This document shows, in pieces, positions 20,781 through 30,852 of a DNA stretch of 64,000 nucleotides (position 1 is the stretch's first letter; the number at the start of each line of letters is the position of its first letter). A program made the position numbers and the translations under genes. This stretch comes from Symbiodinium microadriaticum (taxonomy: Eukaryota; Sar; Dinophyceae; Suessiales; Symbiodiniaceae): positions 255,683 through 319,682 of the forward strand of contig LSRX01000314.1 in NCBI GenBank assembly GCA_001939145.1, in the 5' to 3' direction. The notes beneath the pieces are model-generated. The model was not told where the DNA came from, did no database searches, and saw only the letters and a list, made by a program, of their open reading frames with translations.

Positions 20781-21546
20781 TTCATCGATAGGGTTATTTA
20801 GGGCTGTTGGGGTTTATACGGCTCTTGTTTCTCCACTGTAGTTTAGGCAGTCCTATTATCCCGTCTACTCGAGGAGTCCCACTCAAAATAGGTCCCTTGT
20901 AGGGACACCGCACATGGATGTTCAATTGTCTGTTGCTCACCGTCCAATCTTCGAAGCAGACAGAGGCAGCACATTCCAGTCGAAACTTCTTAAAGCATGC
21001 ACGTGGCCCGAAAATAGCCCTAAACCCTAAATCCCTAATTAAACCCTAAACTCTAAACACTAACGGAAGGACTTCCGTTTTGGAAAGATACCTGCTGGGC
21101 CACTGTTACTGTAGGTAGCCTCCACCGCAGCGATTCGCAGGCGCACCCTAGGCGCTGACAATCCCTATCAAATGCTTGTTGACGATGCCTGGGCCTCATG
21201 CTTTCAGAGCCCAGCATAGTTGAAATCCTCATGAACCAGCATAGCTCTACCTGCTTAAACTCTTTTGGGAATCCTTCTTAGGATTTCCGTTTTTATGTCC
21301 CTAAAAAGGTAGGTTTTGGATGGTTTTGGAGGGTTGGCGTGATGAACCCCCGACCCTGAACATAAACCTGAAACCCAACCATACATGTGTATAAATGTAT
21401 ATACCTATCTAACGATCTATTTATGTACCTATCTATCTAGCTATCTATCTAATTAGCTATCGTTCGATCTGGATCTACATCTTGATCTATGTAGATCTAG
21501 ATCTCTGTCGCTATCGATATCTATACCTTTATCTACGCTTGCATAG

Positions 21547-21657
21547 ACGCTAAACGCTCAACTGCAAGGTCAGGCCACCGACCTAGCGGACTACGAGGCC
21601 TTCTTCCGTGCGACGGAAGCATCCTCCAAGTTCTCCCAGCGTGAGTCCGCGCGAGAG
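21547..21657 (+). CDS. Exon, 37 codons, phase 0/0
   Basis: GCATAG|ACG opens 37 codons encoding TLNAQLQGQATDLADYEAFF and RATEASSKFSQRESARE, ending at GAG|GTGCAAGG. G/C-rich third positions and a helical, charged peptide make this a strong exon. Likely part of the 17-23 kb gene. Confidence 0.6.
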
Positions 21658-21849
21658 GTGCAAGGGGTTAAGGTTTATGGGTTTGGGGGGTTTTAGGGTT
21701 TGGGTTTTAGGGTTCAGGTTTGAGGGTTTGGGGTTTTTGAGTTCGGGGGTTTTAGGGTTTGGGGTGTAGGGTTCAGGGTTTTAGGGTTTGGGTTTTTTAG
21801 GGTTTGGGGTTTTAAGGTTTGAGGTTCTCAAAGGACTTGGGGGTTTGGG

Positions 21850-22177
21850 GATTCAAGGTTCGTATATAGACAGTTGATGCGATCACCAATGAGAGGAGGC
21901 AACATGATATACACTCTTCTTGCTTGTTCAGGATAGACTTGACGCGACGCTGCTTTAAGTCCCGTATGTCTGATGGTTGAGGTTCTTGAGTGGGACTCTC
22001 GATTTTCGCTGACGGCTTCTTCATCAGGCGTCTTGTGGCCAAGAAGCAGTTCAGTGGATTAGGGTGTATAGGGTTGTGGCAGTGCAGGCGTACATGCTTT
22101 GCGCAGGCTTTGTGAGGCCTTGAGGGTGAGAAAGAGAGGCGGAGGAGAAGGCAACCGAGAGAACGAGAGAAGGGCAT
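21850..22177 (-). CDS. Minus-strand open frame, unknown
   Basis: Encodes MPFSRSLGCLLLRLSFSPSR, then MKKPSAKIESPTQEPQPSD and KQRRVKSILNKQEECISC before running into repeat. Protein-like, but it opposes the surrounding + strand exons. Could be a nested gene or chance. Confidence 0.3.
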
Positions 22178-22199
22178 GCTTTTACTTGCAGGGTCCTGG

Positions 22200-22330
22200 A
22201 TTCCCCAAACCCTAAGCCCTAAACCCTAAGCCCTAAACCCTAAGCCCTAAGCCCTAAACCCTAAACCCTAAGCTCTAAACCCTAAACCCTGAGCCCTAAA
22301 CCCTAAGCCCTAAACCCTAAACCCTAAATC
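22200..22330. repeat. CCCTAAA/CCCTAAG block
   Basis: Very regular C-rich heptamers. Opposite-orientation TTTAGGG follows at 22457-22565. Confidence 0.9.
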
Positions 22331-22364
22331 CCCACCCGGCCCCAAGCCCAAAAAAGGACCTAAG

Positions 22365-22455
22365 CAAGCGGGGGAGATGGCGAAGACTTCGGTTCTGCTA
22401 AGAACCAGAGAAATGACGGAATGTCAACTACGTGCGGTTTGTGGACCCCAAAACA
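22365..22455 (+). CDS. Exon candidate
   Basis: After GACCTAAG| the frame encodes QAGEMAKTSVLLRTREMTEC and QLRAVCGPQN and runs to AACAG before TTTAGGG-type repeat. Unique sequence between a C-rich and a G-rich block, as for other exons here. Right edge uncertain. Confidence 0.45.
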
Positions 22456-22663
22456 GTTAGGGTTGAGGGTTTAGGGCTTAGGGTTTAGGGTTTAGGGCTT
22501 GGGGTTCAGGGTTTAGGGTTTAGGGATTTGGGGGTTTAGGGGTTTAGGGTTCAGGGTTTAGGAATGTTTAAGACACGCAAAGCCCCAGCACCCCTAATCG
22601 CTACCCTTGAACCCAAAACCCCCTCAAACCTGAACCCCTCAACCCTTTAACTCAAGGGGCCAA

Positions 22664-22770
22664 ATCCGCCTTAATTGAGGAATAGACGTTAAGCCATACT
22701 ATTGAGACCCCCATAACTTAAGGTGCATTCCCTAATTAAGGGGTATTGGGCTCCTGACCTGAGAACCCAA
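22664..22770. mobile_element. Family E element, diverged
   Basis: The central TTAATTGAGGAATAGACGTT and CATTCCCTAATTAAGGGGTA and the right end TATTGGGCTCCTGAC are recognisable. The left end is degraded. Confidence 0.5.
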
Positions 22771-22949
22771 CCACACCCTAAACCCTAAACCCTCAACCCT
22801 AAACCCTAAAACCCTAAAGCCCTAAGCCCTAAACCCTAAACCCTAAACCTTTAAACCCTAAACCCTAAGCCCTATAGCACCCTTGAAAGGAAGCCTAGGA
22901 TCCCTATAGATCCCTTCAAAGGAACCCTCAACCCTTGAATCCCGTCCAG

Positions 22950-23080
22950 TCTTGGCTGCGGCCGCTGTGGGAGCGGCCCCCTGACGGCCGCAAGGAAGCC
23001 CTCCGCGCGCAGGCTGCAGAGGAGGCCGAGAAGTTCGGGCCTCTCAGGGCGCCTTCGGCTTTGGGCTCCTGGGGTTCAGG
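22950..23080 (+). CDS. Exon
   Basis: CCCGTCCAG| is followed by codons encoding WLRPLWERPPDGRKEALRAQ and AAEEAEKFGPLRAPSALGS, then TTTAGGG repeat. High G/C at third positions and an Ala/Glu/Arg helix support coding. Probably continues the 17-23 kb gene. Confidence 0.55.
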
Positions 23081-23614
23081 GTTTAGGGTTTCGGGGTTTA
23101 GGGTTTCGGGGTTTAGGGGTTTAGGGGTTTAGGGTTTAGGGGTTCAGGGGTTTCGGGGTTTAGGGGTTTAGGGGTTCAGGGGTTCAGGGGTTTAGGGTTT
23201 ATATAGGGTTTAGGGTATTTGGGCGGGGTTTCCTGTTTGCAGGTTACCATAACGTTTATGTGGGGTATTATCGCACTGCGACAGCTTGGTGTCAACACTA
23301 GAGTCCAGTCGAGTATTCTCAAGTGGTGTAATATCTGATAAATCAAAACGTGGAATAGCAAATTGAGTTTACCCAATATAATTCATCTTTCTGTCATGGA
23401 ACAAGTAGTTCCTGAATCCTTAAACCCTAAACTCTAAACCCTAAGCCCTAAACCCTAATGATTTTGACCTCGATACTCCCAGGTGGTCAGTAGTACCTTG
23501 TCTGCCCTTGCTTTGTTTCTGGCTTCCCTGTGACTATGCCACTGAAAGACAGGAACCAAAGGACCCTGGTTGTTATGGTCGAACGGGGGAACTTAGCATT
23601 GTACATGTGCAGAC

Positions 23615-23719
23615 TACGGTTGATGATATGATCCTGCATTGCCCATAATACGGAATCTGCCATACTTCCCATAGTTTAGTGTCCTTAAGGTAATGCAGGA
23701 TTTTATATCATCAACAGTA
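23615..23719. mobile_element. Family B element, copy 3 (reverse)
   Basis: TACGGTTGATGATATGATCC to GGATTTTATATCATCAACAG. The interior is in reverse order relative to the 16.9 kb copy (CCATAGTTTAGTGTCCTTAA). Confidence 0.75.
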
Positions 23720-23782
23720 GGTTTCAGGGTTTACGCTTTGGGGTGTAGCGTCCAGGGAGTCCTTGACGATACTTGGACATTC

Positions 23783-23909
23783 GTGGTTAGTTATAAGTGG
23801 GGTTGTAAGTAGGGTGCCTGTAATTATGACCCATAATGGGGGCTTCATAACTTATATCACTTACATATTATAACTATAACTTCATTTACAACTATCCATG
23901 AGCCTCCAA
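23783..23909. mobile_element. Family C element, copy 1
   Basis: GTGGTTAGTTATAAGTGGGG to ACAACTATCCATGAGCCTCC with interior GGTGCCTGTAATTATGACCC. Same layout as 27727-27836. Confidence 0.65.
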
Positions 23910-24101
23910 CTAGGTGAAGAGATTGCAACGGCTTCACATGTTGACCCAAGGAGGGGTTCCTCCAAGAATGGTGTGGGGAAAGGTGTAGGTATGCTTCGGT
24001 TTTGGGCTCGGGCTCTCCACGGCGTCAAACACAACAACCGGTTTGTTCGGTGTAGGCCCACAAATCAAGGAGGTAGGCATTGCCGAAGCGACCCCACATG
24101 A
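23898..24101 (+). CDS. Small open frame, doubtful
   Basis: Starts at ATG inside the end of the family C copy and encodes MSLQLGEEIATASHVDPRRG and GMLRFWARALHGVKHNNRFV. An overlapping frame continues to 24237. No splice context or family. Confidence 0.25.
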   Translation: MSLQLGEEIATASHVDPRRGSSKNGVGKGVGMLRFWARALHGVKHNNRFVRCRPTNQGGRHCRSDPT

Positions 24102-24312
24102 CATCACTAGACCACATGAAACCCCTATATCTCACAGCATACATAGATGTCCAAGACCGAGGACCAACACATCCCAAAGCCTACTTGAAGGGTCATGGGT
24201 GGTTATGTTAGGTGGACTTTGTTGTGGACTTTGTTGATTAATGCATGCCCCTAGTTAAACCAGCGTCTATAGAACCACATAGAAGTCCTTTCTGAACCTC
24301 ACAAAGCCTGCA

Positions 24313-24567
24313 TCAGCACTTGCCGCAGGGCGTTCGCATCTTTGACCTCAAACAGGGGGATCGCCCATCTGAGGCTCCTGACTCAGTGAACGGCGGTATG
24401 GGAGGTCTTTCAAGGAGAAAGAAGTCTTGACTGACATAAAGGAGACTCCCAAGCTTTTCTAACTCGGGTCTTAGGTGCTTTTCCGTAGCGACGTGCAGCG
24501 TTGGTGTGGGAGTCATAGCCCTAAGAACGCCCTCGGAGCAGTTCGACGGAAATTCGGTCACCTTCAT
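24313..24567 (-). CDS. Minus-strand open frame next to a family D element
   Basis: Encodes KVTEFPSNCSEGVLRAM, TLHVATEKHLRPELEKLGSL and YVSQDFFLLERPPIPPF. On the minus strand it begins directly after a family D element, which could be intron or promoter-proximal. Unknown family. Confidence 0.35.
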   Translation of the reverse strand: MKVTEFPSNCSEGVLRAMTPTPTLHVATEKHLRPELEKLGSLLYVSQDFFLLERPPIPPFTESGASDGRSPCLRSKMRTPCGKC

Positions 24568-24568
24568 T

Positions 24569-24660
24569 TGGGTAGTTCTCTAAATTAGGGTCCTTTTTAT
24601 AAGGCTGCCGTACTATATTGGGGATTCCAAAAGGAGCTTAATTCGAGAACTACCCATATC
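24569..24660. mobile_element. Family D element, reference copy
   Basis: GGGTAGTTCTCTAAATTAGG and TTAATTCGAGAACTACCC form clear inverted ends around TCCTTTTTATAAGGCTGCCG and GGATTCCAAAAGGAGC. Confidence 0.75.
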
Positions 24661-24796
24661 CCAACCCGAATCCCGAGGCCGGAAACCCGCAGGACCCCCC
24701 CCCAAGCCCTGCACCATCCCCGAAAGCTTTATAGAGCCCTCAAGAGAATCCTACGTGTCTCAAAATGTCTCTATAGCTAAACCCTAAGCCCTAAAC

Positions 24797-25106
24797 CCCA
24801 AATATATAAATAAATATATATATATATATATATGTATATACATACATACATACCTACATCCATACATACATACATACATACATACATACAACAAATACAC
24901 TCGCCAGGCTGCCTCCTGGCTGGAACGCGAGGCCGGGGGTTCTTCCGGGCCGTAGGGTCGAGGATTCCCTCTAGGGTTCCTTTGTGAGGGGTCTATAACC
25001 CTTAGGGTCCATGTACCCAAATACATATACTTTGGCCTTAAAGTAGTCCCTATTTGGGTACTTTGGGGCCAAAGTATATCTATTTGGGTACATGGACCCT
25101 AAGGGT
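24797..25106. repeat. Microsatellite and a single-copy 108-bp hairpin
   Basis: (TA)n then (ATAC)n at 24797-24892. At 24999-25106 the arm CCATGTACCCAAATACATA with TACTTTGGCC pairs with GGCCAAAGTATATCTATTT and GGGTACATGG, a near-perfect inverted repeat whose family is seen only once here. Confidence 0.75.
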
Positions 25107-25159
25107 AAGGGTTCTATCAGGGTTTCAGGTTCAGAGATTAGAGGTCACCCCCCCCCCCC

Positions 25160-25160
25160 N
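25160..25160. other. Single N after poly-C
   Basis: An unresolved base follows a run of C at 25148-25159, a likely local sequencing or join uncertainty. Confidence 0.9.
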
Positions 25161-25257
25161 TCTGCACCCGCCTAAGCCTCTTCTGAAATCTCTACACGTA
25201 ATCCTAAGACCCTACACCTCTAAAACCCCCGAAAACGCGAACTCTCAACCCCTACAG

Positions 25258-25352
25258 CCTTGTCTCTGGAGGTATCACCCTCAAGTTCTACCCGCTCTTT
25301 TACCACCGGGAATATGGGCTCTCGGATGTGGAGATCTGCTGGATCATGGCAG
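25258..25352 (+). CDS. Transporter-like exon (possible MFS)
   Basis: After CCCTACAG| the frame encodes SLVSGGITLKFYPLFYHREY then GLSDVEICWIMA and ends at GCAG|GCCGCC, a GC donor. From memory, the pattern (S)G-x-T-x-K-F-x-P-L-F-x(6)-G-L-S resembles a conserved stretch of a plant/protist branch of major facilitator proteins. Only one exon is visible; the rest of the transporter was not found. The following 25353-25696 stretch is open but AT-richer and probably intron. Confidence 0.4.
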
Positions 25353-25950
25353 GCCGCCTTCTAGAAACTCCGGGGCCCCTGAAATCAGGATTTTTTGTAG
25401 GATTCCTAGATGATTTCATAAGTGCTTTAGGGGAAATATGCCTGAGAATCGTAATTTTTTGCCCGCTAGATGTTACGGCAGATTCTCAATTGTGGGATTT
25501 TGGGGTCTCTGATTTGCACCGCGGTGTTGTAAAGTATCTGCTGAGTGCTTTGGGTCTGGGAGTTGCGGGGCTTAGCTTGTCGGGTTCAGTTTTGCGTGTG
25601 GTCTCAGCGTATTCATCAGGCTTTTGCATTGTTCTGGCAGAGAGGTTTTCAATTTTCTCGAATTTATATTTCTACGGAGCAATCCCTACACGCTAAGCCT
25701 TATACATCCGAATTCCAACCCTCATAGAACCCGTAAGAGGAACCCATGCAAGGAATCCTTCAAACTGAACCAGAGGCCCCAAGTATTTCAACATGTTCAG
25801 CCCAAAGGATTTCTGCATAAGTACATGGACAGTAGAGCTTGAACTAATTATGTCCTAAACCCTAAACCCCTAAACCCTTAAGGGTTTCGTTGAGTGTTTC
25901 CAGGGCTCCTTACTCTGGGGAGACGTGTAATACACCACCAGGTCATGTTT

Positions 25951-26066
25951 TACTAGGACCCAGAGTAGGCCCTTATTCCCTCTTTTAGGGTTCAGGTTCC
26001 CTTATAAAGTCCTTTAAACCAAAAGGGCACCCTTTTTATTCCTAGGTTTCTCTTGGGTCTAGACCC
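25951..26066. mobile_element. Family F2 repeat, copy 1
   Basis: CTAGGACCCAGAGTAGGCCC to TTCCTAGGTTTCTCTTGGGT recurs almost unchanged at 47240-47352. Ends are partially complementary. Confidence 0.65.
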
Positions 26067-26127
26067 TGTACAAACCCTAAAACCCCCAAACCCTAAACCC
26101 TAAAACCCCTCTAAACCCTAAACCCTG

Positions 26128-26236
26128 TCGGTTCCCCAGTAGTACCCTGTTTGACCTTCTTTGTTTAGGGTTCCGTTATTTACACCGGGAGAAGGGTACC
26201 TTTTATTCTTAAGGGGACAGTGGGGGAACCTAGAAT
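26128..26236. mobile_element. Family F element, copy 3
   Basis: TCGGTTCCCCAGTAGTACCC to GACAGTGGGGGAACCTAGA with interior GGGTTCCGTTATTTACACCG. Confidence 0.7.
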
Positions 26237-26496
26237 TTAAAGTAATCTCTGAACCCTTAACCCTTCTTAAACCATGAACAGCTAAGGGGTTCAGGGCGTG
26301 GGGAAGGCTGTCAAACCCTGGGCCCCTGAAATAAAGGGGTATAGGGGCTATATTGCGGCTATATAACTAGAAGAAGCTTTGGGGAGTATATGGTAGTATA
26401 CGTCTAACTATTCAGAGACGAAAGGGGGAGATCATGAATATTTCCCCAGACCTCTGGTTTACAGCGTACGCCGCCCTGAAAGCAACTTCCCCTCAG

Positions 26497-26565
26497 GCTG
26501 AACTCCTACGCCGGGCGGCGGATGCCGAGCCAGGGGGCAACCGCCCTTCGTCCGGCCATGTTCAT
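26497..26565 (+). CDS. Short exon candidate
   Basis: After CTTCCCCTCAG| codons encode AELLRRAADAEPGGNRPSSG then HVH before CCCTAAA repeat. Good acceptor and G/C-rich codons. Right edge unknown. Confidence 0.45.
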
Positions 26566-26640
26566 CCTAAACCCTAAACCCTATGCCCTAATGACTAATG
26601 TTGGTGCTTTTTGTGTCTGGGGCGCAGGTTTAGGGTCGAC

Positions 26641-26733
26641 GTTAACCCCAAAGAACTTGCCTTTTCAAGGATCTATATAAGGAAGTCATAAGAATAAGGA
26701 GCCCTAACAAGGTAGGTTCTTTGGGGTCCAGGG
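26641..26733. mobile_element. Family H element, copy 2
   Basis: TTAACCCCAAAGAACTTGCC to AAGGTAGGTTCTTTGGGGTC, inverted ends with interior AAGGATCTATATAAGGAAGT. Confidence 0.75.
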
Positions 26734-27122
26734 AGGGTTTAGCTTCTGAGGTTTATGGGGTGTCGGCCTTCCCCATCAAGTTTAGTGAGCTTCCTGCCAC
26801 GCTGCTTGAGGGGCTGCTCCTCTCTTATGTTAACCGATACACCTGCTTTAACGGCAAGCTTGTGTGAGCAATGCACATTTTTACATACATGTGCCCGCAT
26901 GAATAGAGAAGCCTGGGCAAGCTTTCAACCCCTCCTGAAAGCACATCTTCAAACATAAACCATGTTTTGTCCTTAAAGCACATCTTCAAGCTTAAACCAT
27001 CTTTTGCCCTAAACTCTAACCAAAGCCCCCTTCTAAACCTTGTAAGCCCCCTAAATCCTAAACCCCTAAACCCTAAACCCCTAAACCCTAAACCCCTAAA
27101 CCCTGAACCCCATCCCTGCCAA

Positions 27123-27258
27123 AAGGCGGAGAACGACGCTACAGCCTGGGTCGCACGACGACGGTCGCAGGCACCCTGGAGCTCTCCGAGAGCCCTGAGG
27201 CAGGGCCTGAGGTTTCATAAGGATGAAGAGGGGGCCGTGTCATCTACATTGTGTATGT
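27123..27258 (+). CDS. Exon candidate
   Basis: After C-rich repeat and CCAAAAG|, the frame encodes AENDATAWVARRRSQAPWSS and LRQGLRFHKDEEGAVSST to TAG. Arg-rich; no family. Confidence 0.35.
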
Positions 27259-27432
27259 AGGTTTATTTCTTCATGTCTATGTGTATATGTACGTACAGCG
27301 CAATGTGGCACAGTATGACCACAAGAAAAACTTGAAGACATGGACATTGCTGGCTGTGCATCCCTGTGGTATCATCCTTTTCCGGGACCGAGGATGTCGG
27401 ACCTTTCTTCCGAGTCCCCCCCCCCCCCCCCC

Positions 27433-27466
27433 NNNNNNNNNNNNNNNNNNNNNNNNNNNNNNNNNN
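27433..27466. other. 34-N gap after poly-C
   Basis: A run of C is followed by 34 Ns. The right flank is GGATCCTTATTGCAAGGA-type repeat (family I, also near 33.6 and 50.2 kb). Confidence 0.95.
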
Positions 27467-27577
27467 AGGATCCTTATTGCAAGGACACCAAAATAAGGTA
27501 CCCTAAATGCTAGGATCCTTATTCTAAGGACCCCAAAAGAAGGTACCCTAAAAAAGTAGATCCTTCCCCATCCCCAG

Positions 27578-27706
27578 GGCCCCAGGACATCCCCGAACAT
27601 CCGAAGCCACACAGCCAATGCCCTACGCCATCTCTTCGAGATGAAAGCCAAAGCCGCTGCCAAGCATGAAGCCACATGCATCCTCCTAGTCTTACTTCGT
27701 ATTTAA
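27578..27706 (+). CDS. Terminal exon, 42 codons
   Basis: CATCCCCAG| opens a frame encoding RTSPNIRSHTANALRHLFEM, KAKAAAKHEATCILLVLLRI and TAA. Charged helix then a short hydrophobic tail, which could be a membrane anchor. A family C element starts 20 bp after the stop. Function unknown. Confidence 0.5.
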   Translation, partial: GPRTSPNIRSHTANALRHLFEMKAKAAAKHEATCILLVLLRI

Positions 27707-27726
27707 GTGAGTGGGTGACATTTTTT

Positions 27727-27836
27727 CGAAGGTTCATGGGTAGTTATAAGTGGGGATATAAGTAGGGTAGCTGTAATTATAACCCCTATTAGGGGACTTA
27801 TAACCCCATTTATAATTACCCATGAACCTCTAAGTA
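27727..27836. mobile_element. Family C element, best copy
   Basis: AGGTTCATGGGTAGTTATAA and, inverted, TTATAATTACCCATGAACCT enclose AAGTAGGGTAGCTGTAATTA. Confidence 0.8.
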
Positions 27837-27959
27837 ACCTGTTGGGGCTTGCATAAACCCTACGGTTCTAACTTAGAAGGTTAGCCTGTTTTGGGTTGGG
27901 GGGACTCAGCCCCGAAGTACTTTTACTTGAAGCTTCATGAGTTAGACGCGGGGAAGAGT

Positions 27960-28110
27960 TGAGTTTAGGGCTTAGGGTTTAGAGTTTAAGGTTTAGGAGT
28001 TTAGGGTTTAGGGATTTAGAGTTTAGGGGTTTAGGGGTTTAGGGTTTAGGGGTTTAGGGGTTTAGGGGTTTAGGGGTTTAGGGTTTAGGGGTTTAGGGTT
28101 TAGGGAAGAG
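27960..28110. repeat. TTTAGGG block
   Basis: Dense G-rich heptamers with many GGGGTTTA units, immediately upstream of the decayed gene. Confidence 0.9.
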
Positions 28111-28117
28111 TTGAGGA

Positions 28118-28803
28118 TCTAGCTCGCCACCCGGAGGTTTGCAGTGTGCTGGAGGCATTCTGGGGCAGCCTCGGCTGCATCTGAGTGTACATGGCAGAGT
28201 TCAGACGGCGGTAAACACTGTTGACCGGGGAGTTGCGGATGTTGCTAATTATTGTTGGAGCAACAAGAAGCCCAGAGAGCCCAATACCCCTTAATTAAGG
28301 AATATACCTTAAATTATAGGGGCCTTAATATTATGATGTAAGGTATATTCCTTAATTGAGGGGTATTGGGCTCTCTGGAAGAATGACCGAGAATCAGGCT
28401 ATGAACTGCTCTTTTTGCGATGCTTGCGATGGAAGGTCGTTCGAGACATGTCCGATGCCCAAGAGGTGATCAAGTTTGGGGGAGAAGTGCATTGAGACAT
28501 ATATGTGCAAATTGCGTTAAATACTGCGCGGGCCCGCTCTGTAGAGCACAAGGAGTTGAAGTGACTAGGACATGCAGAGGTTTAGCCCTCATGGCAGACG
28601 GTGGCGACAGGCAAGCGACAGTTGTTTGAAGCACATGCTCAGCCGACGCTAGTGCTGCTCTGGGAGGACTTCTTTATGTTCGCTAACAGTACCGCAGCAA
28701 CTTCAATTTGCACTGTCAACCGTATGTTCGCCCTTGTCTTTGATTATGTGAGTGTTCTTTACGTCACGGTCAGGACGCAGATGGTTCTGTCTAATCAGCA
28801 CTG
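28118..28803 (+). pseudogene. Decayed gene interrupted by a family E element
   Basis: The left part (28118-28270) encodes GQPRLHLSVHGRVQTAVNTV and DRGVADVANYCWSNK. After the family E element the same frame continues NDRESGYELLFLRCLRWKVV, RDMSDAQEVIKFGGEVH, then TGA, NTARARSVEHKELK, TGA, TAG, and TLVLLWEDFFMFANSTAATS to a stop ending at 28803. Excising one AAGAA copy plus the element restores the frame. Three in-frame stops indicate decay, or additional small introns. A shifted frame gives a Cys-rich peptide (NCSFCDACDGRSFETC). Family unknown. Confidence 0.45.
28271..28378. mobile_element. Family E element with AAGAA flanks
   Basis: CCCAGAGAGCCCAATACCCC and GGGGTATTGGGCTCTCTGG are near-perfect inverted ends around AAGGAATATACC...GGTATATTCCTT. 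AAGAA stands on both sides (AACAAGAAG and GGAAGAATG), a plausible target-site duplication. Confidence 0.8.
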
Positions 28804-29586
28804 ATGCTATCTAATCTGCCTTCCTAACTTGGGTGTACAGGTTGCATGTCGAAACGGTACACCCAGCACCTGGTAGCCGCGTGTACGTAGGGATGGCATC
28901 GTCGTCGACATTTTGGTTTTAGTCGTCTTCATGTTATTCGTACATAGTATTTGTGATACTAGTACTAGTACGCGTAACCAAAAAACAATAAACCCTGAAC
29001 CCCAAACCCTAAACCCTAAAGCCTACTGCACTTTAAAAACAAAGAACCCCCAAACCCTTAACCCTAAACCCTAGCACTAGTACACTCGAAGCAGTGGTCG
29101 TCGTAGTGGAGCCGGAGGAAGAGTCCCAGGTTGTATTCGGGAGACCCTTTAGATGGGACCCATCTGACCCCTACTTGTGGCTCTCTTAAAAGGGACCTTA
29201 TTGAGAGGGTCGATATTTTCAAGGGTCCCCCTAAACCCTAAACCCCTAAACCCTAAACTCTAACCCCTAAACCCTAAGTCGATATCCCCAAGGGTCCCCC
29301 CCCCCAAAGAGCCTGACCGGCCATGCGTGCTGGCCATGGTCAGCCGGTACCCAAATGGTCAACCTCTGGGCCTCCGGTAGATTAGGGTTTAGGGTGGAGG
29401 GGTTTAGGGTTTAGGGACTTTAGGGTTGAGGGGATTAGGGAGTTTCGGGTTGAGGGTTAGACAGTGATGGTGTCTGGAGGTCAAAATGCTCATGGTGAGG
29501 GATCCAAGACATAGGTATTGTGGCTTTTGAACTTCATCCGGACATGGCGCAAACACGAGCAAGCCTGAATGCATGATGTTTTACAG

Positions 29587-29666
29587 GCAGCCCCAGCTTC
29601 TTCGTGCAGTGCACGGGTGGCGATGCGTCCTTCCCTGGTGCCAAGCAGCAGGACGCGTTGATGTAA
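29587..29666 (+). CDS. Terminal exon
   Basis: A good acceptor (TGATGTTTTACAG) precedes codons encoding SPSFFVQCTGGDASFPGAKQ, QDALM and TAA. The minus strand is also open across 29490-29765, but the + strand splice signal is better. Function unknown. Confidence 0.45.
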
Positions 29667-30019
29667 GGTACTGCGCGGGCCTCCAAGTTGCCTTGCTTCT
29701 GGCCCCCCTGAACCCTGAAGCCTAATGCAGGGGCCCAAACGGTTGTTAGTACTATTGTTTTGCACGGCTTTTGGGATGCTTTTTAAAAATATACTATGCT
29801 ATGTAGCATGCCCCCAAACCCTTTTCTAACCCCTAAACACTAAACCCTAATCAGATTGGTCTTTCGGACTCCCTAGGGCTGACGAAAAAGGGCGATTGAC
29901 AAAAAACTAATCATCACTATACTATGTAGCATACCCCCGAACCCTTTTCTTATTCCTTACAAAAAAACCCTAAACCCTAAACCCTCAACCCTGATCATCA
30001 TTAAGGCCCCTTGAATTAT

Positions 30020-30085
30020 CTATTGCTGGCCGGTTTTGAGCCAATACTACCTGCTCCCGGGGCTGTAGATCGTCGTTGGTGCCAG
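30020..30085 (+). CDS. Short exon candidate
   Basis: Encodes LLLAGFEPILPAPGAVDRRW then CQ and ends at CAG|GTGTGG, directly before a G-rich heptamer block (30085-30290). Left edge unclear. Confidence 0.4.
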
Positions 30086-30379
30086 GTGTGGGGGTTTAAA
30101 GGGGGTTTAGGGGTTTTAGGGGGTTTTAGGAGGGTTTTAGGGGTTTGGGGGTTTTAAAAGGGGGTTTAGGGGTTTTAGGGGGTTTTAGGGGTTTGGGGGC
30201 TTTTAAGGGTTTGGGGGCTTTAAGGGTTTGGGGGTTTTAAGGGTTTAGGGGTTTAATGGGTTTCGGGTTTAGGGGTTTAGTTTCGTGTTTCGTGGAAATG
30301 TAACCAAGGCAGGAAAATGCACACGAGACGCGAAGACGATGAGGAAGCAACACAACCATGACCACCGCCACTAATAACC

Positions 30380-30483
30380 ACGGTTCATGATATAAATCCT
30401 GCATTACCTTAAGGACCCTAAACTATGGGAATTATGGTATATTCCTTTATGGGTGATTCAGGATTTCTAGTATCATCAACCGT
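30380..30483. mobile_element. Family B element, copy 4
   Basis: ACGGTTCATGATATAAATCC to TAGTATCATCAACCGTA, with interior TTACCTTAAGGACCCTAAAC. Confidence 0.75.
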
Positions 30484-30596
30484 AATACCTTGAGAAAGAC
30501 ACTTAACGAACACGTCAGCGGCCCACAGTCCACAGAAGAGTTGCCATACTTCGCTGCCCCCGCCCCCCTCCCCCGCAGCCAGAAGACTCCTTGAGG
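30484..30596 (+). CDS. Coding-like segment after a family B element
   Basis: Encodes TLRKTLNEHVSGPQSTEELP and YFAAPAPLPRSQKTP to TGA. A shifted frame after CCCCCGCAG| gives PEDSLRPYTLHVNRPLQQL then TAG, so either the first frame ends here or a new exon starts. Undecided. Confidence 0.35.
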
Positions 30597-30852
30597 CCCT
30601 ATACGTTGCATGTGAACAGGCCACTGCAACAGCTAGCATAGGGTTTTGGGTCTAGGGTTTAAGGTTTAGGGTTTAGGGCTTAATCTTTAGGGTTTAAGGT
30701 TTGGGGTTTAGGGTTTAGGCCACATGACAGGGGCCTCAAGAATTGCCAACAAGATTTTGGGGTTGCTTGGTCCCTAAACCTTAAATTCTAAACCTTAAAC
30801 CCTAAACCCTAAACCCTGGTTACGACTGTTGGGCTTCGGGTCTGGATTGCAG

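Noticed and set aside
26967-27260. Peptides such as LNPKPLNPKP and GFRVSGFRV at many places
   Set aside because: These are the translations of CCCTAAA and TTTAGGG repeats. They extend real or chance frames into introns and were not counted as coding.
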